Part shown: positions 13,001 through 21,950 of the stretch, one piece after another | Position numbering within the stretch: the first letter of the stretch is position 1 | How the letters are laid out: the number at the start of each line of letters is the position of its first letter | NCBI GenBank assembly: GCA_012295275.1 | Contig: CM022668.1 | Coordinates: 6,407,529-6,471,528, forward strand | DNA: 64,000 nucleotides | Direction: 5' to 3' | From: Chrysomallon squamiferum | Lineage: Eukaryota > Mollusca > Gastropoda > Neomphalida > Peltospiridae | Made by a program: the position numbers and the translations under genes | Notes under the pieces: generated by a model | The model's database searches: none | What the model was told of the DNA's origin: nothing | Seen by the model: the letters and a program-made list of their open reading frames with translations, nothing else

Positions 13001-15607
13001 ATTTTTACTGAGAACCTACTACTTCAGTTTTGAACCTTTATTTTAATCCTGGGAACCTACATTTTATGTTGGGAACCTAACGAGTCATTTTTAAACCTAT
13101 ATTTTTATTTAGGAACCTTTTTTTGTTGTAAACCTATATTTTATGTTGGGAATGTAGAATTTCACTTTTAAACCTATATTTGGATACTGGAACATTTTAT
13201 GTTGTATATCTGTTTTATGTTAGGAATCTATTATTAACTTTTTAGTAACCTTTATTTCTATGTTGAGAACCTCTGTTTTGATTTCAAACTCCATTATGTA
13301 GTGAACCTCTATTTGGTAACCTAGCTTTGGATTTCAAAACTTTTTATTTGATATATTAAGTTACAAACCTATATTTTAATACAGGGAACTTTAACTGTAT
13401 ATTATAATTTGATACTGAGATTTTTTAAATACAAACATATATTTGATTTTTTAAGTTGTATAACTATATTCTGATTCAGGAAACCTAATATTGTGAACCT
13501 ATATTTTGGTCCTGGGAACCTACTTTATATGTAAACCTACAGTTTGGTTCTTGTAAATAACAAAACTACATTTTTATATAACAGATTTTATTTTTATATT
13601 CCAACCCTAAATTTGTTATTAAGGACCTGGATATTTATGTGTAAATATATTTTTGATACTTGGAACTTTTTTATATAATTTATTTACTATGAACCTAAGA
13701 TTTCATAAAACTACTTCAGACAGAGAATCCTTTTGATATACTGAATCTGCTTTTTGATATAAGAAACCTACCTTTTGATCTTTTCCTGTGTTTAGGTTTT
13801 ACATACATTAGTCTGTCATTCTTTCTTGATGTGAGTTTGATGGGTTTTAATGGTGATGTGAAGTTTAGAGTGTAGTTTGAATGACAAGATGAGTTTTAAG
13901 TAGTCTGGTGATGTTTGTTTGGTGTTACAAGGTAGAGAGAGAGAAAAAGAAAAGAAAAAATGAAAGAATGAGAGAAAAAATATAAAATTACTAAAAGATA
14001 AAACTTTTTTAATTATTTATTTTATTTTATTTTATTTTTTTTTTTTTTTTTTATTAGTTATTTATTTATGTTAGTATCTTATTTATTTTACTTTACTTTA
14101 TTTTTATTTATTTATTTATTGATTTATTTATTTTTTTTTTTTTAAATATTTATTTTTTTATTTATTTATGTTATTTTATTTATTTATTTTTTTATTTATT
14201 TATTTATTTATTTATAATGTTATCATAGTTAGTCCTAACAGCTTACTAAATAAAATAAATAATTAAAAACATTTTAATAAATAACCAACAAGCTTATTAT
14301 TTAACATTTTAAAAATTAACTAATTAATATGGCTTTATTAATCTGTTTGAAGCTTAATATTTTTATGAAGTAGATATCTTATTAATACTTGAAATATACA
14401 AACTGATAACAATTATTTTTTAATTTAACCTTTGCTAAGTATATTTAATATCTATTTTTATTATTTTTTTCAGTATGTGTTTCTGATTTTTTTTTTTTTT
14501 TTACATTTCACAGAATATCTGTTAATATTAAAAACTTTTTAGTATTCATATATATAATAAAAGTCTCTATTTATAAAAATACATACTGCAGTCTTGTATA
14601 TAATAATTAGTTAAAATTAAATTTTAATTTAAAAAAAAAAAAAGGATAGTTAAAAAATATAACATAATTTCCCATCAATAACATAAATTAAAGAAAATAG
14701 GAATAATAAAGGTAATAAATAATAATAAAAGTAATAATAATGTTGATGATAATTCAAAAATTAATAATAATTTTAATAAAATATTAATATTAAGAAAAAA
14801 AAAAAAAAAATAAAATAAAATAAACAACAAGAATAATAATAATAGTAATAATAATAATATCTGACTAAAAAAAAATTATAAGAATAATAAAAATAATAAT
14901 AATTCAAATAATAATATAATAATAATAAAATAATGATTCATTTTGTGTACATATATGTGTGTTTGTGTGTGTGTGTAAGTTTCTGTGTCAGTGTTCATGA
15001 GTATGTGTTTGTGTGACTGTTGAGTGGTGGAGGTGTGTGTGTGTGTGTGTGTATGTGTGTGTGTTTGTGTGTGTTTGGCTGTATGTGTGTTTGTATGACT
15101 ATGATGTGTGTTTGTGTGTGACTGACGTGATACATTATTAAATGTTTATTTTGCTGTTTCTAAAGGCACTGCATATTCAGTCGAGGACAAGGAAGAAGGT
15201 AGACAGTTTTGGGTTTCGGTTCCTTTTTACTTTTCTCTTTTTTAAATCTCTAAAATTATATTTGCTTTTTTATTATTAGTATTATAGTTAAATTTTCTGT
15301 TTTATTATTATTATTATTTATTTATTTACTTTTCTAACAAAATATTTATTAATTTATTAACTTTTTTGTTGCAAATAATTTACCTATTTTATTCTTTCTC
15401 TCTTTTTAACCTTCTTTTCTAACAAATCTTTGTCTTTTTTTTATCTTTACGTTTTAAAATTAGATTTAGTTTCTACTTGGTTTGCTGTTTTTATTAGATC
15501 GTATATTTTATTTTTTCATTTTTATTTTATAAAAACATTTTATTCTCTAATATACTTTGAAATTTTTATTTTGTTACTACTTAATTTTAGTTAATTTAAT
15601 TTAATTT

Positions 15608-15639
<32 letters not shown>

Positions 15640-17125
15640 CCAATTTTATAATTTTTCTTGGGTATTGGTGCAGCTTAGCTTTTACTTAATTTTACACTTT
15701 CTATTTTTTTTTTTATCGTTCTTTTTACTTTTTAATTGGCTGGAATGGAGATGGGTTTTATTAATTTAATAAAAAATTAAATACTGTTGTTCCTAATAAT
15801 TTGGGATATCGTTAGAGACAGAAAGAAATGCCACTAGAAAAAGACTGAATAATTATAAGAATGTTAGAGAGAGAGAGAGAGTGAGAGAGTGAGAGTGAGA
15901 GTGAGAGAGAGAGAGAGAGGGAGAGGTATATATACTTAGGTAATATACATTGATTTTCAGTTGAAAGTTGCTAAATTCATTTATTATTAAGAACGAATTT
16001 TATTTTTACAAAATTATTTATGTAAATTTATCTTTTATTTTTAAATAGATGTGTTAGAAGTAGTTCTACATTGTCATTTAGCATCTTACTAAAAGGATTT
16101 TAATCATTATTTTATAGACAGAATTTTTGAGATATAAGCTTCTATTATATAATTAAATTTTTAATAATAGCATTTAAATCTTATAAATAGATTTTCACAA
16201 TTGACGTTATTATAGAGATTTGTTTTTCTTATTAAAAACAATTGTATTATATTGTTCATATAAATAGGTTTTATATAATTTTTACAAAGACATAAAATAT
16301 ATTTCTTAGTGATATATATATTATATCTCAGGAATTCATTATATCTTATCTTAGAAATATTTTCTTAGTCTTTAAGTTTATCTTATTTTTGTAATTATTC
16401 GTATAAAATATGTTGTTTAAAATAAGTTTAATATTATTTTACAGATTAGAGATGAGAGAAATAATTAATTTTGAATTAATTGTTAATTTATTCATTGCTT
16501 CTTTCACTTCACCATTAATTAATGTGTTCGTTTGTTTTATTTATTACTTGGAATTTAAGAAAAACCAGAAGATAAAGAACACAAAGAAGGTATACATTTA
16601 TATTATTTGATTAACTAATGGGGATAATATTTATTTATTTATTTATTTACTTACTTACTTACTTACTTATTTGCTTATTCATTCATTTATTTTATGTATA
16701 GATTTTATTTATTTATTTATCTATTCATTTATTTTACTTTATTTATTTATTTTATTTTGTTAATGCTGAAAACTCATTAAATGGAAAACATTCAAAATGA
16801 TAACGTTACTATGTTAACACAGAAATGTTACTACTGTAGTATTATAATACTATTTAATATACATCACCATTTTTAAAGTAAAACCTTCTCAGCTCATAGA
16901 ATATTCCATTCCACAATTGAAAGTGATGCATGAATAAACAAGCACCCTCCAAATCTGAACTGTAGTACATGGAGAGGTTCACTTGTTTGATGGTTGAAGT
17001 TTGTGGTGATTGGGGAACGTAGGCATGAAGTGCTTGCTTTAAACCTACAGAAATTAACCTTCCAATTTCATTATTATTATTATTATTATTGTTATTAGGA
17101 TTATTATTAATATTGTTACTGTTAC

Positions 17126-17210
<85 letters not shown>

Positions 17211-17577
17211 GTTGTTATTGTTATTACTATTATTATTATTATATCTGGGGGGGGGATAACATTATGCTTTTCATTATTTTTTTTTTCCCTTCCTGCTCAG
17301 TCCTACATTCATTAGAATCAAAGTCCATCAAATTAAGGTTACTCTTTAATCACATTCAGTGTTTGATTGGTCATAGTAAAAACCTTCCATCTGATTAAAC
17401 AAAAACAAAACAAAATTTAAGGTTACAGTAGACTTACTTCACAGTTCACACCTTTTGTTCACTACAATCAAACTGCATTCTAACCTAAACGTTGCATTGC
17501 ACAAATAAACATACCAGACTGAATCTGAAAGCTATTGTTGTAGTTTTTGTTGTTGTTGTTGTTGTTGGTTTTTTGGG

Positions 17578-17608
<31 letters not shown>

Positions 17609-19159
17609 CACTGACTCAGCCTTTTTATGTTGTTTGTACTAACACACATATTTCACTGTCGATTCACCTGCATGTCAGCACTTTGTTCACTTTGTAATTT
17701 CACCAGAGGCAGCCAAAACTGCAGAATCTGACCAAGAAAAACCTGCTGAACCTAAGGAAGGTGAGCAACCTGCAGAAGGAGAAGCTAAGGAAGGAGCTGA
17801 ACCTACAGAAGAACCTAAAGAAGGAGCTGAACCTACAGAACCTAAGGAAGGAGCCAAAACTACTGAAGAACCTAAGGAAGGAGCTGAACCTTCTGAAAAA
17901 CCTAAGGAAGGAGCCGAAACTGCAGAAGAACCTAAAGAAGGAGCTGAAACTGGAGGAGAACAGCAACAAGTTGAAGAACCTCCATTGAGTGATGTACCTA
18001 AAGATGAAGGAGAGACTCCTGCAGAGCCCAAAGAAGGAGGTGAACCTGCCAAGACTCCTGAAACTAAAGAGCCATCTGAACCTACCAAATCTCCTGAAAC
18101 TAAGGAGCCATCTGAACGTACCAAGACTCCTGAAACTAAGGAGCCATCTGAACCAGCCAAGACTCCTGAAACTAAGGAGCCATCTGAACGTACCAAGACT
18201 CCTGAAACTAAGGAGCCATCTGAACATACCAAGACTCCTGAAACTAAGGAGCCATCTGAACCTGCCAAGTCTCCTGAAACTAAGGAGCCATCTGAACCAG
18301 CCAAGACTCCTGAAACTAAGGAGCCATCTGAACCGGCCAAGTCTCCTGAAACCAAGGAGCCATCTGAACCTGCCAAGTCTCCTGAAACCAAGGAGCCATC
18401 AGAACCTGCCAAGACTCCTGAAACTAAGGAGTCACCTGAAGCTGGAGGTGATAATAAACCTGAAGCTGGAGGAGAAAATAAAGCTGAAGAAAAGGAATCG
18501 ACAGAACAGAAGGAGGAGACAGCTGAGCAGAAACCCGAGGAGAAGAAAGGTTTGTCGAGTGTGAATGTGAAATGTGAACACTCCAGAGACTAGTGATTTA
18601 CATTTCATATTGTGTGTCTGTGTGTGTGTCATGTGTGTGCTGTGTATGTGTGTGTCGGATTTTGATACTCAATATAGGTGAGATAAAGGTCTGGGTTTAG
18701 AATGGAATCCGATTCTTTTTCTGGTTTTTGTGTTTGTTAGTGTCTTGTGTTGCTCAAGAATTACTTATGTTGGAGTGTTGATGAGCAACCATAGTGTTTT
18801 GATTAATGGTTATGTGTTGTGTGTGTTGTATGTGTTGTGTGTGTGTGTGTGTTGTGTGTGTCTGTGCGTGTGTGTGTGTCTGTGTGTGTGTGGACATGTG
18901 AGTTTAATATTCTGTGAGCTAAAGATGTTTTCTCTGTGTATCAGTCCATATTTGTGTCTGTATGTTTGTGTATCTATGTAACAGAACTACATATAGGTGA
19001 GTAAAAATCTAGTCATACACGTATACATATCGCCAGCCATTTGTTTTGGTCTGTGGTGACAGTTTTTTTAAATTACATTTTAAAAATAATTTATACAGGT
19101 AAGATAGTATGTTTACTTGCATACCGAGAAAAACATTTCATACCATACAAGTCTGAACC

Positions 19160-19192
<33 letters not shown>

Positions 19193-20294
19193 CATTTAAT
19201 AAAGAAATCAGTCTAGAAATGAAAAACAAAAATAAAATAATTTAAGCAAGATGTTAATAAAACAATTTTAAAAGTTTCATTTTTCTAATAATTTTGCACC
19301 TTGTTTGCATGTTTCACCCACCACTTGCCAAAATTTATGACAATTTCTATTGCATGATCACACAGATGTTTGTCATTTAAAAAGACACAAAATATTAATT
19401 TGTTAATTTAAATTATTTTTCTGTTCACTTACAAATCACACTGAAGCTCACACTGAAGCTTTCTTTAACATTTAAATATTAATGTTTCACTTATTTTTTT
19501 ATTTATTTATTATTTTTTCTTCTATTATATTTATTTACTTTTAAAACTGTTTTAAAATAAAACTTGATAGGTGATGAAGAGAAAAAGGAAGGGGGACAGG
19601 AGGAACAGAAGCAAACAGAGTCTGGGTCACAGGAAGGTATGTCTGTCTGGGATCTGTAGATTTTTAAACCAGTGTTTAATATAAGCAATAGTTTTGTGTT
19701 TCAATATAAGAAGTATATTCAGATTCAGCTGTTTAAGATAAGCAATATTTCTGAGTTAAACCAATATTTAAAGAAAAGCAATGTTTTTGTGTAAACCATG
19801 TTTAAGACAACCAATATTTGTACGTTACATCTTGTTTAAGATGGGCTATATTTTCCACCTAAGTCATAGTTTAATGTTAAATGAGGTTTGAAATGAGCAG
19901 TATTTTCAAACTAAGCTATATGATAACCAATATTTTTGCATCTTGAGCCATATTTAAAATAAGTAATATTTTCCTTCTATATATTAGAAGATAATTACTG
20001 GCTTCTAAGATTTATTAAGTTTGTAGTTTTCATTTAATATTTTGGAGGGCAAACTGGAGGCCATATTTTAAGCTTTATGGGGAAGTCATAAATAATCTGT
20101 TCATTACATTATAATTTTTTTTTTTTTTCCTTTTTGTCATCATCATCATCACCATTATTGTTGTTGTTGTTGCTACTGTAAATACTGTATTATTTTTCAA
20201 TCATGTTGTTACTAATAATTCAATTATTCACTGATTATTTTTCATTTTATTTCTGATCAGTTTGAATATTTCTCTTACAGCAGCTGCTTCATAG
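660..20294 (+). CDS. NME8: NME8/TXNDC3-like thioredoxin/NDP-kinase axonemal protein, 5'-partial, 13 coding exons
   Basis: Joined exons: 660-804, 1825-1932, 3578-3723, 4937-5081, 5625-5732, 6653-6783, 11353-11415, 12851-12889, 15166-15198, 16560-16589, 17707-18549, 19571-19636, 20281-20294. All use GT-AG and keep one frame, about 623 codons. The product shows the end of one NDPK domain (motif NPLHGSDS with the active-site His) and a complete second one (VIKPDA, then TIRA, then NAVHGS). An acidic Glu/Lys/Pro-rich tail follows. In animals this architecture, with an N-terminal thioredoxin domain that would lie left of the window, belongs to NME8/TXNDC3 and sea-urchin dynein intermediate chain 1, parts of outer dynein arms in cilia and flagella. 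NME9 is the closest alternative. The first domain lacks the usual Thr before the DSLRA segment (GPPE instead of GxT). The second keeps Lys, Thr, Arg, Asn and His, so it may be catalytically active. Role is inferred from family. Confidence 0.85.
1351..1824 (+). repeat. Acceptor-containing minisatellite, 74-base unit, six decoy copies before exon 1825
   Basis: 'tggtccactg' follows an acceptor 'aatatttcag' at 1383, 1457, 1531, 1604, 1678, 1752 and finally 1825 (the true exon), so the period is 73-74. Each unit carries the acceptor, about 35 bases of exon head and a 35-base linker ending in the next acceptor. Decoys read gattagctag where the true exon reads gattagcaag. A truncated unit begins near 1351. 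Confidence 0.93.
1825..1932 (+). CDS. NME8: NME8-like exon: NDPK domain A, central part
   Basis: Codes SGPLMALGLAREDAVKGW and then REMLGPPEVEEAKKEAPD. The start is chosen as the last of seven acceptors because only this copy runs into the conserved downstream sequence. It ends at gacag before gtagat. Length 108, the same as exon 5625-5732. Confidence 0.88.
1933..2165 (+). repeat. Donor-containing ~30-base minisatellite after exon 1932
   Basis: The exon-end/donor motif 'acaggtagat' recurs with a TA-rich spacer. After the true site, 'acag' occurs at 1956, 1987, 2020, 2047, 2078, 2120 and 2151. Four of these (2020, 2047, 2078, 2151) keep a GT after acag; two have GC and one CT. Confidence 0.88.
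2229..2444. repeat. ATT/ATC trinucleotide microsatellite
   Basis: Imperfect run of att, atc and act triplets in the intron, directly left of the 2445-3238 inserted element. Confidence 0.85.
2445..3238. mobile_element. Non-autonomous DNA transposon with terminal inverted repeats (MITE-like)
   Basis: The left end reads TACTTGTGTATAAG and the right end CTTGTACACAAGTA, inverted complements with one mismatch, flanked by TA-rich bases that could be a TA duplication. Further inverted motifs (ataagtcga, tcgacttata) lie inside both ends. The ~794-base interior has mixed composition unlike the microsatellites around it and no long reading frame. The TA-type target and short TIR suggest the Tc1/mariner group; this is inference. 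Confidence 0.65.
3243..3576. repeat. ATT trinucleotide microsatellite up to the acceptor
   Basis: Imperfect (att)n with some agt and att/gat variants fills the intron to within a few bases of the acceptor 'gattatttcag' of exon 3578. Confidence 0.85.
3578..3723 (+). CDS. NME8: NME8-like exon: end of NDPK domain A, start of domain B
   Basis: Codes LRAMFSDDMAINPLHGSDS with the nucleophile-type His in HGSDS. EESAEKELHYFF follows, then TVAVIKPDAIGTK, the first strand of the second NDPK domain. Phase 1 in and 1 out; donor aaag/gtagac. Confidence 0.9.
4020..4640. repeat. Candidate interspersed repeat, unclassified, in an intron
   Basis: From 'ggcgatgcaccgcctaatta' to 'ctggggagaccactgaatg' the composition changes: more GC, CpG-containing words (gcgcac, ctcgccggc, aacgggttcgcc) and no simple repeat apart from a CA run at 4289-4318. 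It resembles an old transposable-element copy. No terminal repeats or coding frame found. Confidence 0.35.
4780..4905. repeat. ATT/ATC then GTT trinucleotide run before exon 4937
   Basis: Imperfect att and atc triplets (4780-4845) pass into gttgtt (4848-4900). The acceptor 'tttgtccttacag' follows. Confidence 0.8.
4937..5081 (+). CDS. NME8: NME8-like exon: NDPK domain B, N-terminal half
   Basis: Codes EKIINKIHEAGFRIAARKE ... FYAEHKDKDYFNDL ... EHMV, equivalent to exon 660-804 of domain A with identical length (145) and phases. Donor gtcag/gtacag. Confidence 0.9.
5085..5535. repeat. AGT/GTG trinucleotide microsatellite after a donor
   Basis: Imperfect (agt)n/(gta)n runs for about 450 bases, starting at the donor of exon 5081. 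Low-complexity reading frames across it are translations of the repeat. Confidence 0.88.
5625..5732 (+). CDS. NME8: NME8-like exon: NDPK domain B, central part
   Basis: Codes SGPTMFMVLSREDAVTGW, then RETIGPTDPELAKTEAPD, with the conserved Thr of GPTDP. The acceptor follows a (gtt)n tract ending ttgcag. Donor gacac/gtaagt. Same size as exon 1825-1932. Confidence 0.9.
5745..6013. repeat. CAGA/GATA tetranucleotide microsatellite
   Basis: Long imperfect (cagacaga)n and (gata)n starting 12 bases after the donor of exon 5732. It passes into tctg/tctc-rich sequence to about 6150. Confidence 0.9.
6653..6783 (+). CDS. NME8: NME8-like exon: C-terminal part of NDPK domain B
   Basis: Codes TIRAQFGENILKNAVHGSS, then DHARSSIDKVFGPLEF and DADGNVK. 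Asn and His of NAVHGS match the NDPK active site. It leaves in phase 1, which sets the phase of every later exon. Donor aaag/gtatct. Confidence 0.9.
8110..8545. repeat. 33-base minisatellite, about 13 copies
   Basis: The unit is close to 'acttaaatatagtgaattac' followed by 'actgacagacaat'. Copies drift most at the left edge. There are no unique spacers, so this is not a CRISPR array. Confidence 0.9.
10450..10590. repeat. TG/TA dinucleotide repeats
   Basis: Runs of tatata, tgtgtg and tatgtgtg within the long intron. Confidence 0.85.
11353..11415 (+). CDS. NME8: NME8-like tail exon 1 (63 bases, phase 1-1)
   Basis: Between 'tttcctcattag' and 'gtaagc'. Codes AGFIKSGLTSRIISASS and RGTR in the frame set by exon 6783. 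Basic/serine-rich rather than acidic. Being a multiple of three with equal phases, it can be skipped without frame loss. Confidence 0.65.
11416..11670. repeat. ~48-base degenerate minisatellite starting at a donor
   Basis: Units such as 'gttacctcccctacttctac' plus 'catgttaaaatagata' begin at the donor of exon 11415 (gtaagcttcccatctcccta is the first, diverged, unit). About five copies. Confidence 0.75.
12060..12255. repeat. ~60-base tandem repeat, three copies
   Basis: 'catgtgacaggat' plus 'agaagaaatttatt' recurs at about 12075, 12130 and 12190 with small differences. Confidence 0.8.
12851..12889 (+). CDS. NME8: NME8-like tail exon 2 (39 bases, phase 1-1)
   Basis: Between 'catcattcatcag' and 'gtttaa'. 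Codes DEADIYSEDSFDE in frame. Acidic, like the rest of the tail. A small exon supported by phase, splice sites and composition only. Confidence 0.6.
12930..13800. repeat. Degenerate short repeat around 'gaacctatattttgat'
   Basis: About 20 scattered copies of aacctatattt, gggaaccta and taggaacct words in the intron after exon 12889. An old, eroded minisatellite. Confidence 0.6.
13935..14940. repeat. AT-rich low complexity: TTTA runs, then AAT runs
   Basis: (ttta)n and poly-T at 14010-14215, then (aat)n at 14700-14940, within an intron. No exon seen. Confidence 0.75.
14950..15125. repeat. TG-rich repeat upstream of exon 15166
   Basis: (tg)n with tgtttg variants, ending about 40 bases before the acceptor. 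Confidence 0.85.
15166..15198 (+). CDS. NME8: NME8-like tail exon 3 (33 bases, phase 1-1; alternative 18-base form)
   Basis: The acceptor 'ctgtttctaaag' gives GTAYSVEDKEE. A second acceptor 15 bases on ('gcatattcag') starts at 15181 and keeps the same frame, giving VEDKEE. Donor gaag/gtagac. Confidence 0.6.
15598..15925. repeat. Poly-T tract and GA microsatellite in intron
   Basis: TTTAAT then poly-T at 15598-15640, and (ga)n at 15868-15925. Nothing coding seen between. Confidence 0.8.
16560..16589 (+). CDS. NME8: NME8-like tail microexon 4 (30 bases, phase 1-1)
   Basis: Between 'cttggaatttaag' and 'gtatac'. Codes EKPEDKEHKE, matching the Glu/Lys/Pro composition of the next exon. Confidence 0.62.
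17070..17245. repeat. ATT trinucleotide microsatellite
   Basis: Long near-perfect (att)n with occasional gtt, in the intron before the large tail exon. Confidence 0.92.
17707..18549 (+). CDS. NME8: NME8-like large tail exon: Glu/Lys/Pro-rich repeats
   Basis: An 843-base exon (281 codons, phase 1-1) after acceptor 'gtaatttcaccag' and before 'aaag/gtttgt'. The first third repeats EPKEGAEPTE-like decapeptides. The second part has ten copies of the 12-residue unit PETKEPSEPAKT (variants with R/H and S). The end is EEKESTEQKEE-like. No globular domain is visible, so a disordered, highly acidic extension is inferred. If the donor at 18550 is not used, the frame runs on 16 codons to a stop at 18591. 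Confidence 0.8.
18057..18440 (+). repeat. Coding 36-base minisatellite, ten units plus a partial
   Basis: Units start every 36 bases from 18057 (cctgaaactaaggagccatc, then tgaacctgccaagact). Because 36 is a multiple of three, changes in copy number keep the frame. Confidence 0.93.
18600..18900. repeat. TG-rich repeats after the large tail exon
   Basis: Several (tg)n blocks with tct and tat interruptions. Confidence 0.8.
19571..19636 (+). CDS. NME8: NME8-like tail exon 6 (66 bases, phase 1-1)
   Basis: Between 'aaacttgatag' and 'gtatgt'. Codes GDEEKKEGGQEEQKQTESGS and QE. Strong acidic composition and matching phase. Confidence 0.72.
19660..19985. repeat. Degenerate ~45-base repeat around 'taagcaatattttt'
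   Basis: Words such as 'aaaccaatatttaa' and 'gataagcaatattt' recur about seven times in the intron before the terminal exons. Confidence 0.6.
20281..20294 (+). CDS. NME8: NME8-like terminal coding exon, form 1 (stop at 20292-20294)
   Basis: After acceptor 'tttctcttacag' the frame reads AAAS-stop. A second acceptor three bases on (tacagcag, NAGNAG type) would drop one Ala. A donor at 20336 (ctctg/gtgagt) lies 41 bases after the stop, so the exon can splice on to 20875. Confidence 0.6.
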
Positions 20295-20600
20295 TTTGTA
20301 AACTTTTAAAATCTTGTCAGAAGTCTTCTACTCTGGTGAGTATTCAAATCTTTTTTTTCTAAACTTTAAAATGTATATTAAATATAAATAGTTCAGTAAA
20401 ATTACCTACTATTTGTAGTCTGTAAACTTTTAAAATCTTGTAAAAAGTCTTCTACTCTGATGAGTATTCAAATCTTTTTTTTCTAAACTTTAAAATCTAT
20501 ATTAAATATAAATAGTTCAATAAAATTACCTGCTCTTTGTAGTTTGTAAACTTTAAAATATACATGTGACATTAAAAATAAATAGTTTATTAAAATTATA
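20292..20600. repeat. 124-base tandem repeat covering the stop codon and donor of the terminal exon
   Basis: Copies start with 'tagtttgtaaac' at 20292, 20416 and 20540; the third is partial. Copy 1 has ctctggtgagt (donor), copy 2 ctctgatgagt (GT changed to AT). Confidence 0.88.
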
Positions 20601-20874
20601 ATCATATCTAAATTTTTATTTTAATAAGAACCTTCAAACTTATCCTATTCTGTATTTTGTAATTTTTGAAATATACGTCACTTCCAAGTTAATATTTTAT
20701 TGTGTAGAAAGATCTAAGCATTGCCATATCACCCCTTTCTGACATTATCTATCCATCCATCCATCTCTATATTTATTTGTTTTGTTTTTTGCTTATTATC
20801 ATAATTAGTTAGTTAGTTAGTTAGTTAGTTACTTAATTCATTAATTAGTTAATTATTTTTATTTTATTTTACAG

Positions 20875-20903
20875 CAGAATCTTCACATGTTTCATCTTCA
20901 TAA
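20875..20903 (+). CDS. NME8: NME8-like alternative terminal exon, form 2
   Basis: The acceptor 'attttattttacag' is followed by a sequence that, joined in phase 1 directly to exon 19636, reads AESSHVSSS-stop (taa at 20901-20903). If exon 20281 is included, this segment is 3' UTR instead. The transcript then continues to about 21.8 kb. Confidence 0.5.
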
Positions 20904-21308
20904 ACATTACAACACCGAAACTGATGACGTCATCAAATCTTGCTGTCCAGCACTGACCGTGTAGAACATTGTTACAACATTTCAAATTTCTTTGTATTAC
21001 TGCTCAGAGTTCATTGTGTATTATTTATGCAAATGTGTATTACAGTGAGAAACTACAGTTTTTAAACACATTAAATTATTTTTTTTAATTACATGTTTAT
21101 CTGTGGTGACTGCTGCAACTTTTAAATGTTGGCTTTTTGTTCCAGTTGTATTCATATTTGTTTTTTTGTTTTTTTCAGTAACAGGTTGATAATTTAAGTC
21201 CAAAGACTTTATTTTAATGATTTTTAATTCAATTTAGGTGGGGTTTTTTTGTTTTGTTTTTTGATTGTATCTGCTAACATAATATCCATAATTATACTGT
21301 TGTTACAA

Positions 21309-21346
<38 letters not shown>

Positions 21347-21800
21347 TGAAAAGCTTATTCTTCCACAATGAAATTTTATACATACATATTCATGTAAGTA
21401 CATATATATGTGGGTATGTGTGTGTGTGTCTCTGTATATAAATTTCCAGTTACAATCTTCTAACAATTATAGATAATATATTTTTATTATTAAAGATGTG
21501 TGTAAGATTTATGTGAATGTGGATGTGGTTGTGTTTTTAAGTGTTAATATATCATATCTAGTGGAAAAGGACTAGACTAGTGTTGAAAATATATAAATAT
21601 TTATTAATTTTTAAAATATATTTAAATTTCAACATAAAAAAATATAATGGAATTTTATTTTCAGTATTATAATACTAGCTATTTTTGTTATTTGAACTTT
21701 TACTTATGGTAAAACTATATAAATTTATTTAAAAGCTGTGATATTGTTGTAAAATGCATTTATGTGTGTATGAAAAAAAAAATGAAATAAAATTTGTTAT
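20904..21800 (+). other. Probable 3' UTR of the NME8-like gene
   Basis: Lies downstream of both stops without another recognisable exon. Early part (20904-21000) is of mixed composition, later part AT-rich with an (att)n run at 21308-21345. Extent inferred from a possible poly(A) signal at 21786. Confidence 0.4.
21786..21791 (+). terminator. Possible poly(A) signal AATAAA
   Basis: AATAAA in 'aaatgaaataaaatttgtta'. In such AT-rich DNA this hexamer is common, so the assignment is weak; an ATTAAA at 21070 is another candidate. Confidence 0.25.
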
Positions 21801-21829
21801 GAAGTTTGTTTTTACTTTTTGAAATGTAT

Positions 21830-21950
21830 TTGAGAGAGAGAGACAGACAGACAGACAGAAAGATAATGAAAGAGAGTGATAGAGAGAGAGACAGACAGAC
21901 AGAGAGATAATGAAAGAATGAGAGAGAGAGAGAGGAGAGGAGAGAATGAG
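21830..21950. repeat. GA/CAGA-rich microsatellite
   Basis: gagaga, cagacaga and ataatgaaagaga blocks. Confidence 0.85.

Noticed and set aside
16410-16610. 66-codon hydrophobic plus-strand frame
   Set aside because: It merely overlaps the 30-base microexon 16560-16589 in a different frame (it reads KKNQKIKNTKK there); the microexon phase agrees with its neighbours instead.
17687-18412. Antisense frame with GSDGSLVSG-type repeats
   Set aside because: Shadow of the coding 36-base repeat of the NME8-like tail exon, which is supported by splice sites and phase.
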